From Streptomyces sp. NBC_01454 (GTDB lineage: Bacteria; Actinomycetota; Actinomycetes; Streptomycetales; Streptomycetaceae), in NCBI RefSeq assembly GCF_036227565.1, contig NZ_CP109460.1, forward strand, positions 62,001 to 126,000: a DNA stretch of 64,000 nucleotides, given 5' to 3'. Under the pieces are notes generated by a model. The model saw only the letters and a list, made by a program, of their open reading frames with translations. It was not told the origin of the DNA and did no database searches. This document shows, piece by piece, positions 38,701 to 45,470 of the stretch (the first letter of the stretch is position 1; each line of letters opens with the position of its first letter). A program made the translations under genes and the position numbers.

Positions 38701-39285
38701 GTCAACAAGAACCTGACGACCACCACGGTGACCTCGTCCCCGGACCCCGCGGTGGTCGGCCAGCCGGTCACACTCCGGGCGACCGTTTCCTCCGGGGGCG
38801 GCACGCCGACCGGCACCGTCACCTTCAGCTTCGGGGACGGCACGAGCTCCGTCGCGGCAACGCTGTCCGGCGGTGTCGCCACCGTCACCCACACCTACAC
38901 GACCACCACGGGGAGCCCGTTCACGGTCACGGCCACCTACGGCGGGGAGGTCAGCTTCACCGCGTCGAGCGGTACGGACACCCAGACCGTCAACAAGGCC
39001 GCCACCACCACGACCGTGGTCTCCACGCCGAACCCCTCGACGACGGGTGACCGGGTGACGGTCACCGCGACCGTGGTTCCGGTGGCCCCCGGAGCGGGGA
39101 CACCCAGCGGGACCGTCACCCTCGCCATCACCGGGCGCACTCCCCAGACCGTGACGCTGGTCGGCGGGACGGCCTCGGTGTCGTTCAGTCCGCTGCCCAA
39201 GGGGAGCCACTCCGTCACCGGCAACTACAACGGTGACGTCAGCTTCGCGGGATCCACCGGGATCACCGTGCAGACGGTCGTGTGA
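29785..39285 (+). CDS. Giant IPT/TIG and Ig-like repeat protein
   Basis: From a GTG at 29785 the protein has 3166 residues; the true N-terminus is unsure, since coding-like sequence continues upstream in other frames. Residues of about 15-60 contain a VIDPVTGQVV strand motif. Three IPT/TIG domains follow (about 58-305; G-x-G-TLVTIIGSHF and equivalents). Then come 29 Ig-like repeats of about 98 residues, each with PDPS-V-GQPVTFTATV, GTPTGTVTFDFGDGT, THTY and YSGD-FTPSTGTDTQTV. The protein ends with the last repeat: no LPXTG, no membrane anchor, and no signal peptide in the frame used. Such chains are usually adhesive or structural surface proteins. It lies between biosynthetic genes, with the NRPS-like gene 159 bp downstream. 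Confidence 0.85.
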   Translation: MLTPYGPGGLLLVTDRDGHCVAVIDPVTGQVVRAPGGQLPLAAELGAGTAGGALGLLNRYSGVFPSQGSYAGGTLVTIIGSHFSRASAVYFGARPAASFAVLDDQTIVAVTPSGSGAAPVTVTTPGGTARVGYFSYLYWPSLSAIVPAAGPVGGGNVVTLRGANLSTAQLVHFGDAVAFPLVVSDAQLLVTAPPVPGPGPVPVYVSSIGGVSNRLLYTYAAAPSVSGVSPAAGPIAGGNTVVLTGTGLAGVTGVTIGGLPATSFRAYLDTLIVAVTPAGVPGPADITVTTPGGSATLPAAFDYMAPSATEVTSDPDPALVGQPVTFTAAVTAVPPTTGTPSGTVTFDFGDATAAVTAAVTDGTATVSHAYTGPSGSPYAVSATYSGDVFFTPSTGTDTQVVEAAPTTTTVAPTPAPSLAGQSVTFVARVAPAPPGAGVPTGTVTFDFGDGTPPVTLPVSGGAASVTHAYAHAAESPYPVTATYDGDDHFTPSTGTGSQTVQQASTSTTVDLSPNPSVAGQPVTVTASATSLPPGAGTPTGTVTFDFGDGTTPVTAPLTDGSAGTTHTFGATGSPYAVTATYNGDDSFTASTGTDSQTVGLASSSTAMTSTPDPSTVGQQVTFTATVTTLPPGSGTPTGTVTFDFGDTTTPVTMPLTDGAADTTHTYTDAADTPYTVTATYNGDAHVTASAGTDSQTVGLASSSTAVTSTPDPSTVGQQVTFTATVTTLPPGSGTPTGTVTFDFGDGSPTTTALLADGATDTSHSYTDAAGSPYTVTATYNGDANVTTSAGTDSQTVQPADTTVNLDAAPDPSTVGQSTTFVAKIAPEAPAAGAPTGTVTFEFGDDSPPVTAPVEGGTATVTHTNPDVAASPYTVAATYSGDDNFNSSAGADTQVVTKAVSTTVVSAAPASSMTGQAVAFTAVVAAVPPAAGTPTGTVTFDFGDGTTPVTLSLTDGTAGTTHAFTSAAASPYAVTLTYSGDTNFLASAGTDLHVVEQATTVTTVTAAPDPSVTGESVRVTVTPRAPGAGVPTGQAVFDFGDGSPLLTAQLEGGTATVVHAYTSTAGSPYTIAAHYSGDADFAPSDDTIAHAVAPAATTTVVTSSGDPAAVGQSVTLIARVRPVPPGAGDPTGTVTFDFGDGTVPATAPVSNGLATAVHAYAGTAGSPYTVTAAYSGDADFAASSGTAAQRVDSSVSTTSTTVSSAPDPSTVGEPVTFTAVVVAVPPASGTPTGTVTFDFGDGTTAVSAPLVGGTATAGHLYTTATNPASVTAVYHGDTNFAGSAGLDTQTVSEAASSTALTSSADPSATGEPVTFTATVATVDAGAGTPTGSVAFDFGDGSATVRAPLADGTATAVHAYTGTSGSPYAVTADYDGDGSFTGSTGTDTQTVHPAATSTTVFSSPDPSTAGQPVTITASLAAVSPGSGRPPGTVTFDFGDGTPTVTTPAVAGLATVTHAYTTTVNSPFSITASYSGAPDFAPSAGTTSQTVLQSAVTLAVSTGPNPTVAGEPVTVTATATPVPPGAGVPTGTVTVDFGDGTAPTTESLAGGAVHLTHTYASVFGSPYTITATYNGSEDFSSAVVTAAQTVLQDATTTTVAAAPDPSVVGQPVTFTASVKPVAGGGSPTGTVTFDFGDGTVPVAMPVVAGVATVEHAFSGTSGSPYAVTAAYSGDTDFTASGDGATQSVDEAPSVTAVTSSPDPSVTGQPVTVTATVSAAAPGDGSPTGTVTFDFGDGDGSATVTAPVSHGVATAAHTWAGTSGSPSTLTAGYSGDTDFTPSTGIGTHTVAPATTTTAVDSSPDPSVSGQAVTVTAAVTANAPGDGVPTGTVTFDFGDGSPAVTAPLTDGVAGTTHVWPGTSGSPYPVTATYGGDPDFAPSTGSDDQSVTPATTTITVSGLPEPSVTGQPVTFFARVTPDGDGDGTPTGTVTYNFGDGTTPVVAPVTDGVATAVHAYPPSTGSPFTVTATYSGDDDFLASVAADIHTVQPAVSTTVVSSSPDPSVSGQPVTVTATVSAEAPGDGTPSGTVTFDFGDGSTAVTAPVTDGTASTTHVWSSTSGSPYTLTATYSGDAGFTPSRATGTKTVTAAATTTAVASSTDPSVPGRPVTLTATVSAVAPGDGSPTGTVTFTFGDGTPAVTTAVSAGTATLTHAWAGTAGSPYPVTADYSGDPDFSPSTGTGSQTVGQGAAGLTLFSSPDPSVAGQEVTFTARVTAVPPGAGAPTGTVTFDFGDGTAPVTAPVSGGVAALAHTYAAASDTPYPVTAAYSGDTDFAPATVTEPHTVSAGAATTSTTVSSAPDPTVTGQQVTFTATVAPTPPGAGVPTGTAAFDFGDGTATITAPVSGGVATVTHTYVSAAGSPYTVTAHYSGDANFSSSSGTDIHTVAPASTLTTVTTAPDPSVTGQPVTLTATVAALAPGAGVPTDTVTFDFGDGTATTSAPVSGGVARVTHTYTSATGPLTVTALYDGDASFLSSSATDTQTVNKAATTTAVVSSPDPTVVGQVMTITASVASAAPGTGTPTGTVTFDFGDGTASVTTPVAGGPATVTHTYTATAGSPYPLTATYNGDANYTSSSGTDTQTVNKAATTTAVVSSPDPTVVGQTTTVTATVASVAPGTGTPTGTVTFDFGDGSPSVTAPVAGGQATVTHPSASSGPYTLTATYNGDANYTSSSGSDTQTVNKAATATALVSSPDPTVAGQSVTLTATVTPVAPGAGTPTGTVTFSFGDGTGSTTATLSGGLATVTHTYTTTSGTPYPLTATYNGDANYTSSSGSDTQTVNKAATATALASSPDPGVAGQPVTLTATVPPVAPGAGTPTGTVTFSFGDGTGSTTATLSGGLATVTHTYTTASTTPYPLTATYNGGTNFITSGGSDTQTVNKAATATAVTSTPDPSAAGQAVTVTAAISALAPGAGTPTGTVTFSFGDGTSSTTAPLSGGLATVSHTYATKTGSPFPLTAAYNGDASFTASSGATTHTVNKNLTTTTVTSSPDPAVVGQPVTLRATVSSGGGTPTGTVTFSFGDGTSSVAATLSGGVATVTHTYTTTTGSPFTVTATYGGEVSFTASSGTDTQTVNKAATTTTVVSTPNPSTTGDRVTVTATVVPVAPGAGTPSGTVTLAITGRTPQTVTLVGGTASVSFSPLPKGSHSVTGNYNGDVSFAGSTGITVQTVV
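30703..39282 (+). repeat. 29 tandem repeats of about 296 bp encoding Ig-like domains
   Basis: The units have an average length of 296 bp. Neighbouring units can be almost identical in DNA: the units from 31583 and 31880 match for about 150 bp with a single difference, and units 25 and 26 (around 37.8-38.4 kb) are also very close. The linker changes from varied (QPA, APA, SEA) to a constant NKAAT in the last seven, pointing to recent expansion at the 3' end. Confidence 0.9.
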
Positions 39286-39361
39286 GGAACGGTTCCGCCG
39301 GCCCTCCGTAGTTGCGGGATTTCGCGGGCCCCCGATGCCATAGTTCCCGATCCGGCGAACA

Positions 39362-39377
39362 CTAAGGTCCCCCCTAG
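39362..39377 (+). promoter_or_regulatory. Candidate PAS-LuxR box and promoter of the NRPS-like gene
   Basis: CTAAGGTCCCCCCTAG has both outer arms of the palindrome but a divergent centre (11 of 16). Twelve bases downstream lies GATGAT (39390), a 4-of-6 match to TATAAT, at the same spacing as CATACT after the boxes at 52092 and 56173. The start codon follows 68 nt from the box. Confidence 0.45.
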
Positions 39378-39444
39378 TCACCGGCGGCGGATGATATGCG
39401 CCGTACCGGCAGGACAGAGCCGGCTTTCTCCGCGGAGGCCAGGA

Positions 39445-42400
39445 ATGCGTGACCCTTCCGAGCGTCGGCCCTACACCAGACCCCTGACGGCCGAGGAATG
39501 GCTGTACGTGGGCATGGGCGGCCGGAACACCATTCAGCACGTCATCGAGGGCGACGGCACGCTGGACGCCGAGGAACTCGGCGCGGCGGTGGCGGTCGCC
39601 TCGCAGGCGTGCCCGGGCACCCGGCTCCGGCGGCAGGGGCGCCAGTGGGTGGACAGCGGGACCGCCCCCTTGGTGCACATCCTGCCCGGCCCGTTCGACG
39701 GGCAGCTCCTCGACTCCCCGGCGCTGCGCAAGCCCCTGAGCCCGTCCGGGCCGACCTGCGAGGTGCTGCTCGTTCCCGGCGAGCCGGCCACCGTGATCTT
39801 CCGGGCCTGCCATGCCGTGACCGATGCCCGGGGCCTGCTGCCCTGGGCCGTCGATGTGTTCCGGGTGCTGCGCGGTGAGCAGCCGCTGGGCGCGCCCGAC
39901 CGGCTGAACAGTGACGAGTTTCTGCAACAGCTCGACCTTCCGGACGGGCTGCCGCCGATCCCGCAGGGCGTGGGGAAGCTGACATGGCCCTCCCCTCTGG
40001 GCCAACTGCCGCGAAAACGGGGCGGTTTGCTCTGGCGGCGCCGGACCGTCGACGGCAGCCACCCGGCGATCACGGCCAAGGTGACCAGCGCGCTGGCCGC
40101 GGCCTACGGGCCGGACGGCAGGGGTCAGTTCTTCGTGCCGGTCGATCTGCGCCGCCATGACGCGACGGTCCGGTCCACGGCCTGGCTGTCCCAGGCGCTG
40201 GTGCTGGACGTCGGCCCCGGGGACGGGTGGGAGGAGACGCATCACCGGATGCTCACCGCGCTGTCCGCGAAGGAGGAGCTGGCGCTGCGCACCGAACCCC
40301 GCCTGCTGCAGGCGCCGTTGCCGGTGCTGCGCCTGATGTCGGCGGCGGTCGACCGGGCGGCCGTCCGCAAGGGCCGGTTCTCCGCCCTCGGCTTTGTGAC
40401 ACATCTGGGCGCCTTCGGCCTGGAGGACTTCAGCACCGCCGGCTTCCGCGCCAGGACGCTGTACACGCTGGGCGGCACCGGCCCGGGCAGCCCGCCGTCG
40501 ATCGAAATGATGGAGAGCGAGGGCCACACCGAGATCACCTTGGCGTGGCAGGACGGCCCCGGAGTCGCGGAGCGCGCCGAGGCGCTGCTCGACCGCGTGG
40601 AGGAGGCCCTGTCGCCCCGTGCGCACCGCCACTGGACGGGCAACGACACCGCGCGGGCGCTGCCGACGGACGGTTCGATGGTCCGGCTGTTCCGTGAGCA
40701 GGTCCGGCGGACACCCGACCGGGTGGCGCTCAGCGGGCCGGAGGGGCCGGTCACCTATGCCGAGCTGAGCCGCCGCGCGGATGCCGTGGCCGCGGAGCTG
40801 GCGCGTCGCGGTGCCGGCCGGGGCAGCGTCGTCGCCCTGCTCGCCGACCGGTCGGTGGCGGGTGTGGCGGGGCTGTGGGGGGTGCTGCGGGCCGGGGCCT
40901 GCTATCTGCCGGTGGACGCACAGCATCCCGACGTCCGTCTGGCCGGGCTGCTCGCGGATGCGGGGGCCGCCTTCTGCCTTGTGGAGCGGCCGTACGAGCA
41001 GCGCGCGTGCGTACCGGAGGGTTGTGTGCCGCTGGTGCTGGACGAGCTGATGGCCGCGGCGGCCGAGCAGGAAGGTCCCGGCGACGGCGGCTTCGCGGAT
41101 GCCGAGGTGGCGCCGGACGACCTGGCGTACATCATCTACACCTCGGGCTCGACGGGCCGCCCCAAGGGCGTGCAGATCGAGCACCGCAACCTCCAGCACT
41201 ACGTGCACTGGGCGACCCGGGAATTCGGGGTGGATGCCGAAACCCGCCTGCCGCTCCTCACCTCGCCGTCCTTCGACGTCTCGGGGACGTCCGTGTTCCT
41301 GCCCCTGCTGGCGGGCGGTGAAGTGATCCTCCTGCGCGACGAGCCCCATCACCTCTCGCTGCGCCGCCTGCTGGAGCACTCGGGCGCCAATACGCTGAAC
41401 CTCACGCCCTCCCATCTCGACCTGATCGGGCAACTGGACATGCACCCGGCCGGGTTCCGCACCATCATCGTGATCGGTGAACAACTGCGGGTGGAGGTCG
41501 CGGCGCGGGCGCAGGAGATGTTCGGGGCCGACTGCCGGATCGTCAACGAGTACGGGCCGACCGAGGCGACCATCGGGTGCACGGCGTACACCTTCCGGCC
41601 GGCGGAGGACCGCAGCCGGGCCGTGGTGCCGATCGGGATGCCGGCCGACAACACCCAGGTGTTCCTGCTCGATGCGCAACGGCGGTTCGTCGCGCCCGGT
41701 GAGGTGGGCGAGATGTATCTCGGCGGGGTGCAGCTGGCCCGCGGCTACCGCGGCCGCCCGGACCTGGACCGGGAGCGCTTCCCCGTACTGGCGGACGGCA
41801 CCCGGGTCTACCGCACGGGTGATCTGGCCCGGGTCCTTCCCTCGGGTGGGCTGGAGTTCATCGGACGCATCGACAACCAGGTCAAGGTGCGGGGCCACCG
41901 GGTGGAGCCGGCGGAGGTGGCGCAGTGCCTGGAGGGCCACCCGGCGGCCGACCGGGTCGTGGTGGTGGCACGGGCCAGGCCCGGCCGGCCCGGCAAGTCG
42001 CTGTTCGCGTATGTGCTGTCCCACGCGGAGGTGACGCCGAAGGAGTTGACCGCCTACGCCGCCGAACGGCTCCCCCGTTACATGGTGCCCGCCGCGGTGC
42101 TCCTGGTGACGGAGCTGCCGTACACGGTCAGCGGCAAGGTGGACGAAAAGGCGCTGCCGGACCCGTTCGCCGAGGAGCCGGGGGCCGGGGCACCGGTCCG
42201 CGGGGATGCGGCCGCGGCGGTGGATCCGGTGGAGGAGGCGGTGGCTCGGGTCTGGGCGCGCACCCTGGGCGTGGAGCGCTCCCGGCTCGACGGCCAGGCC
42301 GACTTCCACCGGATGGGCGGTGACTCGCTGTCGCTGCTCGCGATGGTCGCCGGTGTCTGCCGCGACGTGCTGGAGTCCGGCCGGGAAGAGGTGTTCATGG

Positions 42401-42495
42401 CCCAGCTCGCCACGATCATCAGCGACCCGACGCTCGACCGGGTGGTGGCCCTCTCCCGCGCGGCGGCCGCCGGGGACCCGCAGCCCCAGCTCTGA
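39445..42495 (+). CDS. NRPS-like protein: condensation/acyltransferase-like, adenylation, PCP
   Basis: The 1016-residue protein starts at the ATG at 39445 after GGAGG. Residues of about 1-410 resemble a condensation/PapA-type acyltransferase, but the catalytic motif is reduced to CHAVTDA (His123-x-x-x-Asp127) instead of HHxxxDG. Residues of about 415-900 form an adenylation domain: YAELSRRADAVAAELARRG, YTSGSTGRPKG, FDVSG, NEYGPTEATIG, YRTGDLAR, and the Lys region TVSGKVDEKALP. The Asp in FDVSG is the usual amino-group contact, so an alpha-amino acid is a likely substrate. A PCP with MGGDSLSLL (Ser near 960) ends the protein. No thioesterase is attached. It may load an amino acid and transfer it, or an acyl group, to the polyketide. 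Confidence 0.85.
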   Translation: MRDPSERRPYTRPLTAEEWLYVGMGGRNTIQHVIEGDGTLDAEELGAAVAVASQACPGTRLRRQGRQWVDSGTAPLVHILPGPFDGQLLDSPALRKPLSPSGPTCEVLLVPGEPATVIFRACHAVTDARGLLPWAVDVFRVLRGEQPLGAPDRLNSDEFLQQLDLPDGLPPIPQGVGKLTWPSPLGQLPRKRGGLLWRRRTVDGSHPAITAKVTSALAAAYGPDGRGQFFVPVDLRRHDATVRSTAWLSQALVLDVGPGDGWEETHHRMLTALSAKEELALRTEPRLLQAPLPVLRLMSAAVDRAAVRKGRFSALGFVTHLGAFGLEDFSTAGFRARTLYTLGGTGPGSPPSIEMMESEGHTEITLAWQDGPGVAERAEALLDRVEEALSPRAHRHWTGNDTARALPTDGSMVRLFREQVRRTPDRVALSGPEGPVTYAELSRRADAVAAELARRGAGRGSVVALLADRSVAGVAGLWGVLRAGACYLPVDAQHPDVRLAGLLADAGAAFCLVERPYEQRACVPEGCVPLVLDELMAAAAEQEGPGDGGFADAEVAPDDLAYIIYTSGSTGRPKGVQIEHRNLQHYVHWATREFGVDAETRLPLLTSPSFDVSGTSVFLPLLAGGEVILLRDEPHHLSLRRLLEHSGANTLNLTPSHLDLIGQLDMHPAGFRTIIVIGEQLRVEVAARAQEMFGADCRIVNEYGPTEATIGCTAYTFRPAEDRSRAVVPIGMPADNTQVFLLDAQRRFVAPGEVGEMYLGGVQLARGYRGRPDLDRERFPVLADGTRVYRTGDLARVLPSGGLEFIGRIDNQVKVRGHRVEPAEVAQCLEGHPAADRVVVVARARPGRPGKSLFAYVLSHAEVTPKELTAYAAERLPRYMVPAAVLLVTELPYTVSGKVDEKALPDPFAEEPGAGAPVRGDAAAAVDPVEEAVARVWARTLGVERSRLDGQADFHRMGGDSLSLLAMVAGVCRDVLESGREEVFMAQLATIISDPTLDRVVALSRAAAAGDPQPQL

Positions 42496-42516
42496 GAGCC
42501 CACCGGCAACCGCCGT

Positions 42517-42550
42517 TCCGGACGCCGCCGACGAGCCGACGGCGTCCGGA
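42517..42550. terminator. Hairpin between convergent NRPS-like and S66 peptidase genes
   Basis: TCCGGACGCCG and CGGCGTCCGGA pair over 11 bp, separated by 12 nt. The hairpin lies between the two stop codons at 42495 and 42558. Confidence 0.65.
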
Positions 42551-42557
42551 GCGGAGG

Positions 42558-43604
42558 TCAGTACGTCACCGTGATCCGCCGGGCCGGCCCGTCCACCCGC
42601 ACCGTGCCGCCGTAGGGGATCACCACCTGGGGATCGGTGTGGCCGAGGTCCACGCCGAAGACCGCCATCGTCTGCGGGGCGTACGCCGCCAACGCGCGCA
42701 GGACCGCTTCGCGCTGCTCGACGACGTAGCGGCGCTTGGCCTCCGGGCCGTTCGGCTGGTCGAAGGACCAGGCCTTGGCACGTCCCATCAGCAGGGCGGG
42801 GAAGCGGGCGAGCAGGCCGCGCTCGCCCATGCTGCGCAGGATGTAGAACACCTCCTGCGCCGCCGGCAGCTCTTCCGAGGTCTCGAGGAACAGGACACCG
42901 CCGTCGTACGCGGCGGGGTCGCGGTCGATCTCGCGGTCGGCCATCAGCAACCAGGACAGGATTTCGATGTTGCCGCCCCAGGAGGGGCCCTCGACGACCC
43001 GCTCGGGCCGGTGCCAGATCCACCCGTCGGCGGGCTCCGAGTCCGGCTCGACACGGAAGGTCTCGGGGTCCGCCCAGTCGCGGCCCGAGTCCCCGAAGCG
43101 CTCGGCGGGGCGGAGCTCATAGGGGCCGGATGTGAACAGTGCGGCGCGCACCGAATCCGCGGTCATCGGGTGGAGGGCGTACGGGCGGCCGATCTCGGTC
43201 ATCACACAGCAACCGTGATAGCCGACCATGCCGAGATGGTGCAGGAACATCAGCAGATTGGTGTTGTCGCTGGTCCCGAAGAACGGCTTGGGGTGGGCGC
43301 GGATCAACTCCCGGTCCAGCAGGGGCAGCACGGTGATCTGGTCGTCACCGCCGATACTGGCCATCACCGCCTTGATGGCCGGATCGGCGAACGCGGCGTG
43401 AATGTCGTCGGCCCGCTCCTGGGGCGTGGATCCCATCCGCCGCGTGGCCGGATACTCCACGGGTTCCAACCCGAAATCCGCACGCAGCCGCCGCAGCCCC
43501 AGCTCATACGGAAGCGGAAGAACTCCCGGCAGGCCGGAGGACGGCGAGATGACCGCTATCCGGTCACCGGGTACGGGCTTGGGCGGATACACAGACGTCT
43601 TCAT
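42558..43604 (-). CDS. S66-family peptidase, MccF-like
   Basis: The 348-residue protein is taken from the ATG at 43604 (MKTSVYPPKPVPGDRIAVISPSSG), which fits the family N-terminus; no good ribosome site precedes it, and a GTG at 43637 is the alternative. The catalytic parts of the LD-carboxypeptidase/MccF family are present: Ser in PFFGTSDNTNL, Glu in FLETSEELP, and His in VDLGHTDPQ. Length and the FGTSDNTN motif resemble MccF (about 345 residues) more than the shorter LdcA. MccF cleaves toxic aminoacyl-nucleotide compounds and gives self-immunity. Next to an amino-acid-activating protein a protective role is tempting, but ordinary peptidoglycan recycling cannot be excluded. Confidence 0.8.
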   Translation of the reverse strand: MKTSVYPPKPVPGDRIAVISPSSGLPGVLPLPYELGLRRLRADFGLEPVEYPATRRMGSTPQERADDIHAAFADPAIKAVMASIGGDDQITVLPLLDRELIRAHPKPFFGTSDNTNLLMFLHHLGMVGYHGCCVMTEIGRPYALHPMTADSVRAALFTSGPYELRPAERFGDSGRDWADPETFRVEPDSEPADGWIWHRPERVVEGPSWGGNIEILSWLLMADREIDRDPAAYDGGVLFLETSEELPAAQEVFYILRSMGERGLLARFPALLMGRAKAWSFDQPNGPEAKRRYVVEQREAVLRALAAYAPQTMAVFGVDLGHTDPQVVIPYGGTVRVDGPARRITVTY

Positions 43605-43673
43605 GCACAGGAGGATAGGGGTCCAACTTCCCTTCACTCACCTGCATTTCACCACGTCGTGATCAAATGGAGG

Positions 43674-44225
43674 ATGACATCGTTCTGGACCGGCCAACGG
43701 GTACGCCTGCGCGGTATCGAGCCCGACGACTGGCAGGCGTTCCTGCGCTTCGCCGAGGACGAGGAGCGGTTGGGCGACTTGCTGCACCCGCCCCGTTCCG
43801 CCGAAAGCTTCCGCGAATGGGCGAAGGAACAGGCACTCGCCCGGCCCGACGGAGACTGCTTCCGGTTGGCGATCGAAGCCGTCGAGACCGGGGAGACCGT
43901 CGGTGCTGTCGGCGTGCACCATGCCGACCCCCATGCGGGCCGTTTCGAGTACGGCGTCACCATCGGCGCCGACCATCGACACCGGGGCTACGCGGCGGAC
44001 GCCGCTGTGCTGCTGCTGCGCTTCATGTTCGCCGAGCGGCGCTTTCACAAATGCGAGGCCCGGATATTCGCTCACAACGAGGCCTCGCTGACCCTGCACC
44101 GCCGTCTCGGCTTCCTCGAGGAGGGGCGCCTTCGCGATCACGTGTTCTTCGCCGGCCGGCACCACGATCTCGTCCTGATGGGCATGCTCGCGGACGGGTT
44201 CGCGCAGCTGCACTCGATGGTCTAG
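43674..44225 (+). CDS. GNAT-family N-acetyltransferase (RimJ-like)
   Basis: The 183-residue protein starts at ATG 43674, directly behind GGAGG, or at GTG 43659. It shows the GNAT acetyl-CoA fold: VRLRGIEPDDWQAFLRF, FEYGVTIGADHRHRGYAADAAVLLLRFMF (the R/Q-x-x-G-x-A pyrophosphate loop is RHRGYA), and the late RIFAHNEASLTLHRRLGFLEEGRLRD. This pattern belongs to the RimJ/RimL-type subgroup, which acetylates protein N-termini or small amines such as antibiotics. The target is unknown. A role in the cluster is not evident. Confidence 0.85.
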   Translation: MTSFWTGQRVRLRGIEPDDWQAFLRFAEDEERLGDLLHPPRSAESFREWAKEQALARPDGDCFRLAIEAVETGETVGAVGVHHADPHAGRFEYGVTIGADHRHRGYAADAAVLLLRFMFAERRFHKCEARIFAHNEASLTLHRRLGFLEEGRLRDHVFFAGRHHDLVLMGMLADGFAQLHSMV

Positions 44226-44270
44226 GGGGTGTCCGGCAAAGGGATGCCTTCACGTCTCGGCGCGGCGGAC

Positions 44271-45011
44271 TTACGGTTTGTGGGTTACCCAGAGCAGTTC
44301 CGCCGGCCAGCGGTGTGCCCAGTCGGGTGGGGCGGTTTCGTTGTAGCCGTTGGGTGTTCCGAGTTCGGGCCGCGGCTCGATGAGGTCGTCGATGATGAGA
44401 CCCGCGCCGCGCAGGACCTTGACCCAGTCGCCGTAGGTGAGCTGATAGCTGGTCGCGCCGTCGTCTTCGGCGATGGTGTTCAGCCCGAAGTAGTCCTGCT
44501 GCAGCGTCGTGGTCACGCGGCTGGCGGCTTCGTCGTAGCAAGCTTCGAACCATGGGCTGGCGACGTTGAACACCAGGCGCCCGCCTCGGCCCAAGACGCG
44601 TGCGGCCTGTGGGACGGCCAGGTGCGGGGGCGCCCAGCTGAGCCCACCGAAGTCGCAGAACACCAGGTCGAAGCTGTCGGCGGCGAAGGGGAGTTGTTCG
44701 GCGGCGCCTTGCACTAGCGGGTAGCGGGCCGCTCCCATCGCGCGGGCCGCTGCGGCGAGTTGGGCTTCGGACAGGTCGAGCCCGACCACGGTGGCACCCT
44801 CGGCAGTGAGCGCCCTGGACCACTGGCCGGCGCCGCAGCCGAGTTCGAGGACGCGCTTGCCGGTGACGTCGCCCAGGGCGTGCAGGTGCGCGTCGGGGAT
44901 GGAGTACATGCCCCACAGCCGGGGTGTGGCGCCGATTTGCGGGTCGTGCTCGTGCTGGTAGGCGCTGCTGATCTGGTTCCAGAGCCGCCGGTTGGCGGGG
45001 ATGCTGTCCAC
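44271..45011 (-). CDS. Class I SAM-dependent methyltransferase
   Basis: The 246-residue protein starts at a GTG (45011-45009), seven bases after GGAG. It has the SAM-binding motif I VLELGCGAGQWS, motif II VVGLDLSEAQL, the acidic-loop equivalent FDLVFCDFG, and a later GRGGRLVFNVASPW strand. This is the Methyltransf_11/25 type that methylates small molecules. The N-terminal NRRLWNQISSAYQHEHDPQIG stretch is common in actinobacterial members. No specific substrate can be assigned. It lies between a GNAT gene and an IS701 remnant, in the least coherent part of the window. Confidence 0.82.
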   Translation of the reverse strand: MDSIPANRRLWNQISSAYQHEHDPQIGATPRLWGMYSIPDAHLHALGDVTGKRVLELGCGAGQWSRALTAEGATVVGLDLSEAQLAAAARAMGAARYPLVQGAAEQLPFAADSFDLVFCDFGGLSWAPPHLAVPQAARVLGRGGRLVFNVASPWFEACYDEAASRVTTTLQQDYFGLNTIAEDDGATSYQLTYGDWVKVLRGAGLIIDDLIEPRPELGTPNGYNETAPPDWAHRWPAELLWVTHKP

Positions 45012-45148
45012 GTGCCGACTCCAGCACTGCCTGCCGGGGGCGGTCAACACGATTAGGGCACTGGCCGGCCCTCGCCTCGGTCCGGCCCTGGCTCGGCCCA
45101 TGATCCGCCGGACGAGCCCCAGTACTGCAACCGCATGTGGCGTGACGT

Positions 45149-45355
45149 GTGGTGCCGGGGCGTGAGCGGGCGCTGGACTACCTCCATGGGCTGGTCGCGC
45201 CGCTGGAGAACATGAACGGCTGGACCCTTTCCGGGCAGGTCGGGCAGCTGCGTCCCGATGGTGTCCGTCTGCTCAACCTCTCTGACTGGGACGAGGAAGG
45301 ATCCCGACCGGGCGGCGCCCGCGACAACGTCGCCCTCGTCGTCGTCCGTCTGTGA
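45149..45355 (+). pseudogene. IS701-family transposase fragment
   Basis: About 68 residues (PGRERALDYLHGLVAPLENMNGWTL, then SPDG-like QLRPDGVRLLNLSDWDEE) correspond to the N-terminal part of IS701-type DDE transposases, which read R-x-x-A-x-x-Y-LRGLLAPVERKNGW. The frame ends early, and no catalytic domain follows. It marks past IS activity between the methyltransferase and SGNH genes. Confidence 0.65.
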
Positions 45356-45470
45356 CCGTCCGCCGATGACCGCGGCCCCGTCGGCCCGTCAGCGCCTCGT
45401 CACGGAACTGCAGCGCCACGTCCTACCGGGCTCCACACCCACACCCAGCGCGGGCCCGGAGCCAGGGTGG

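Noticed and set aside
30703..39282. A regular repeat array as CRISPR or satellite DNA
   Set aside because: The period is about 296 bp, the units are translated in one frame and each encodes an Ig-like domain.
38452..43023. A 1500-codon minus-strand frame across the repeat gene, the NRPS-like gene and the S66 gene
   Set aside because: It runs antisense to two well-supported genes and in the wrong frame of the S66 gene; no family is recognisable.
45149..45355. A 68-codon frame as a functional small gene
   Set aside because: Its sequence is the N-terminal part of an IS701-type transposase and stops before any catalytic residues.
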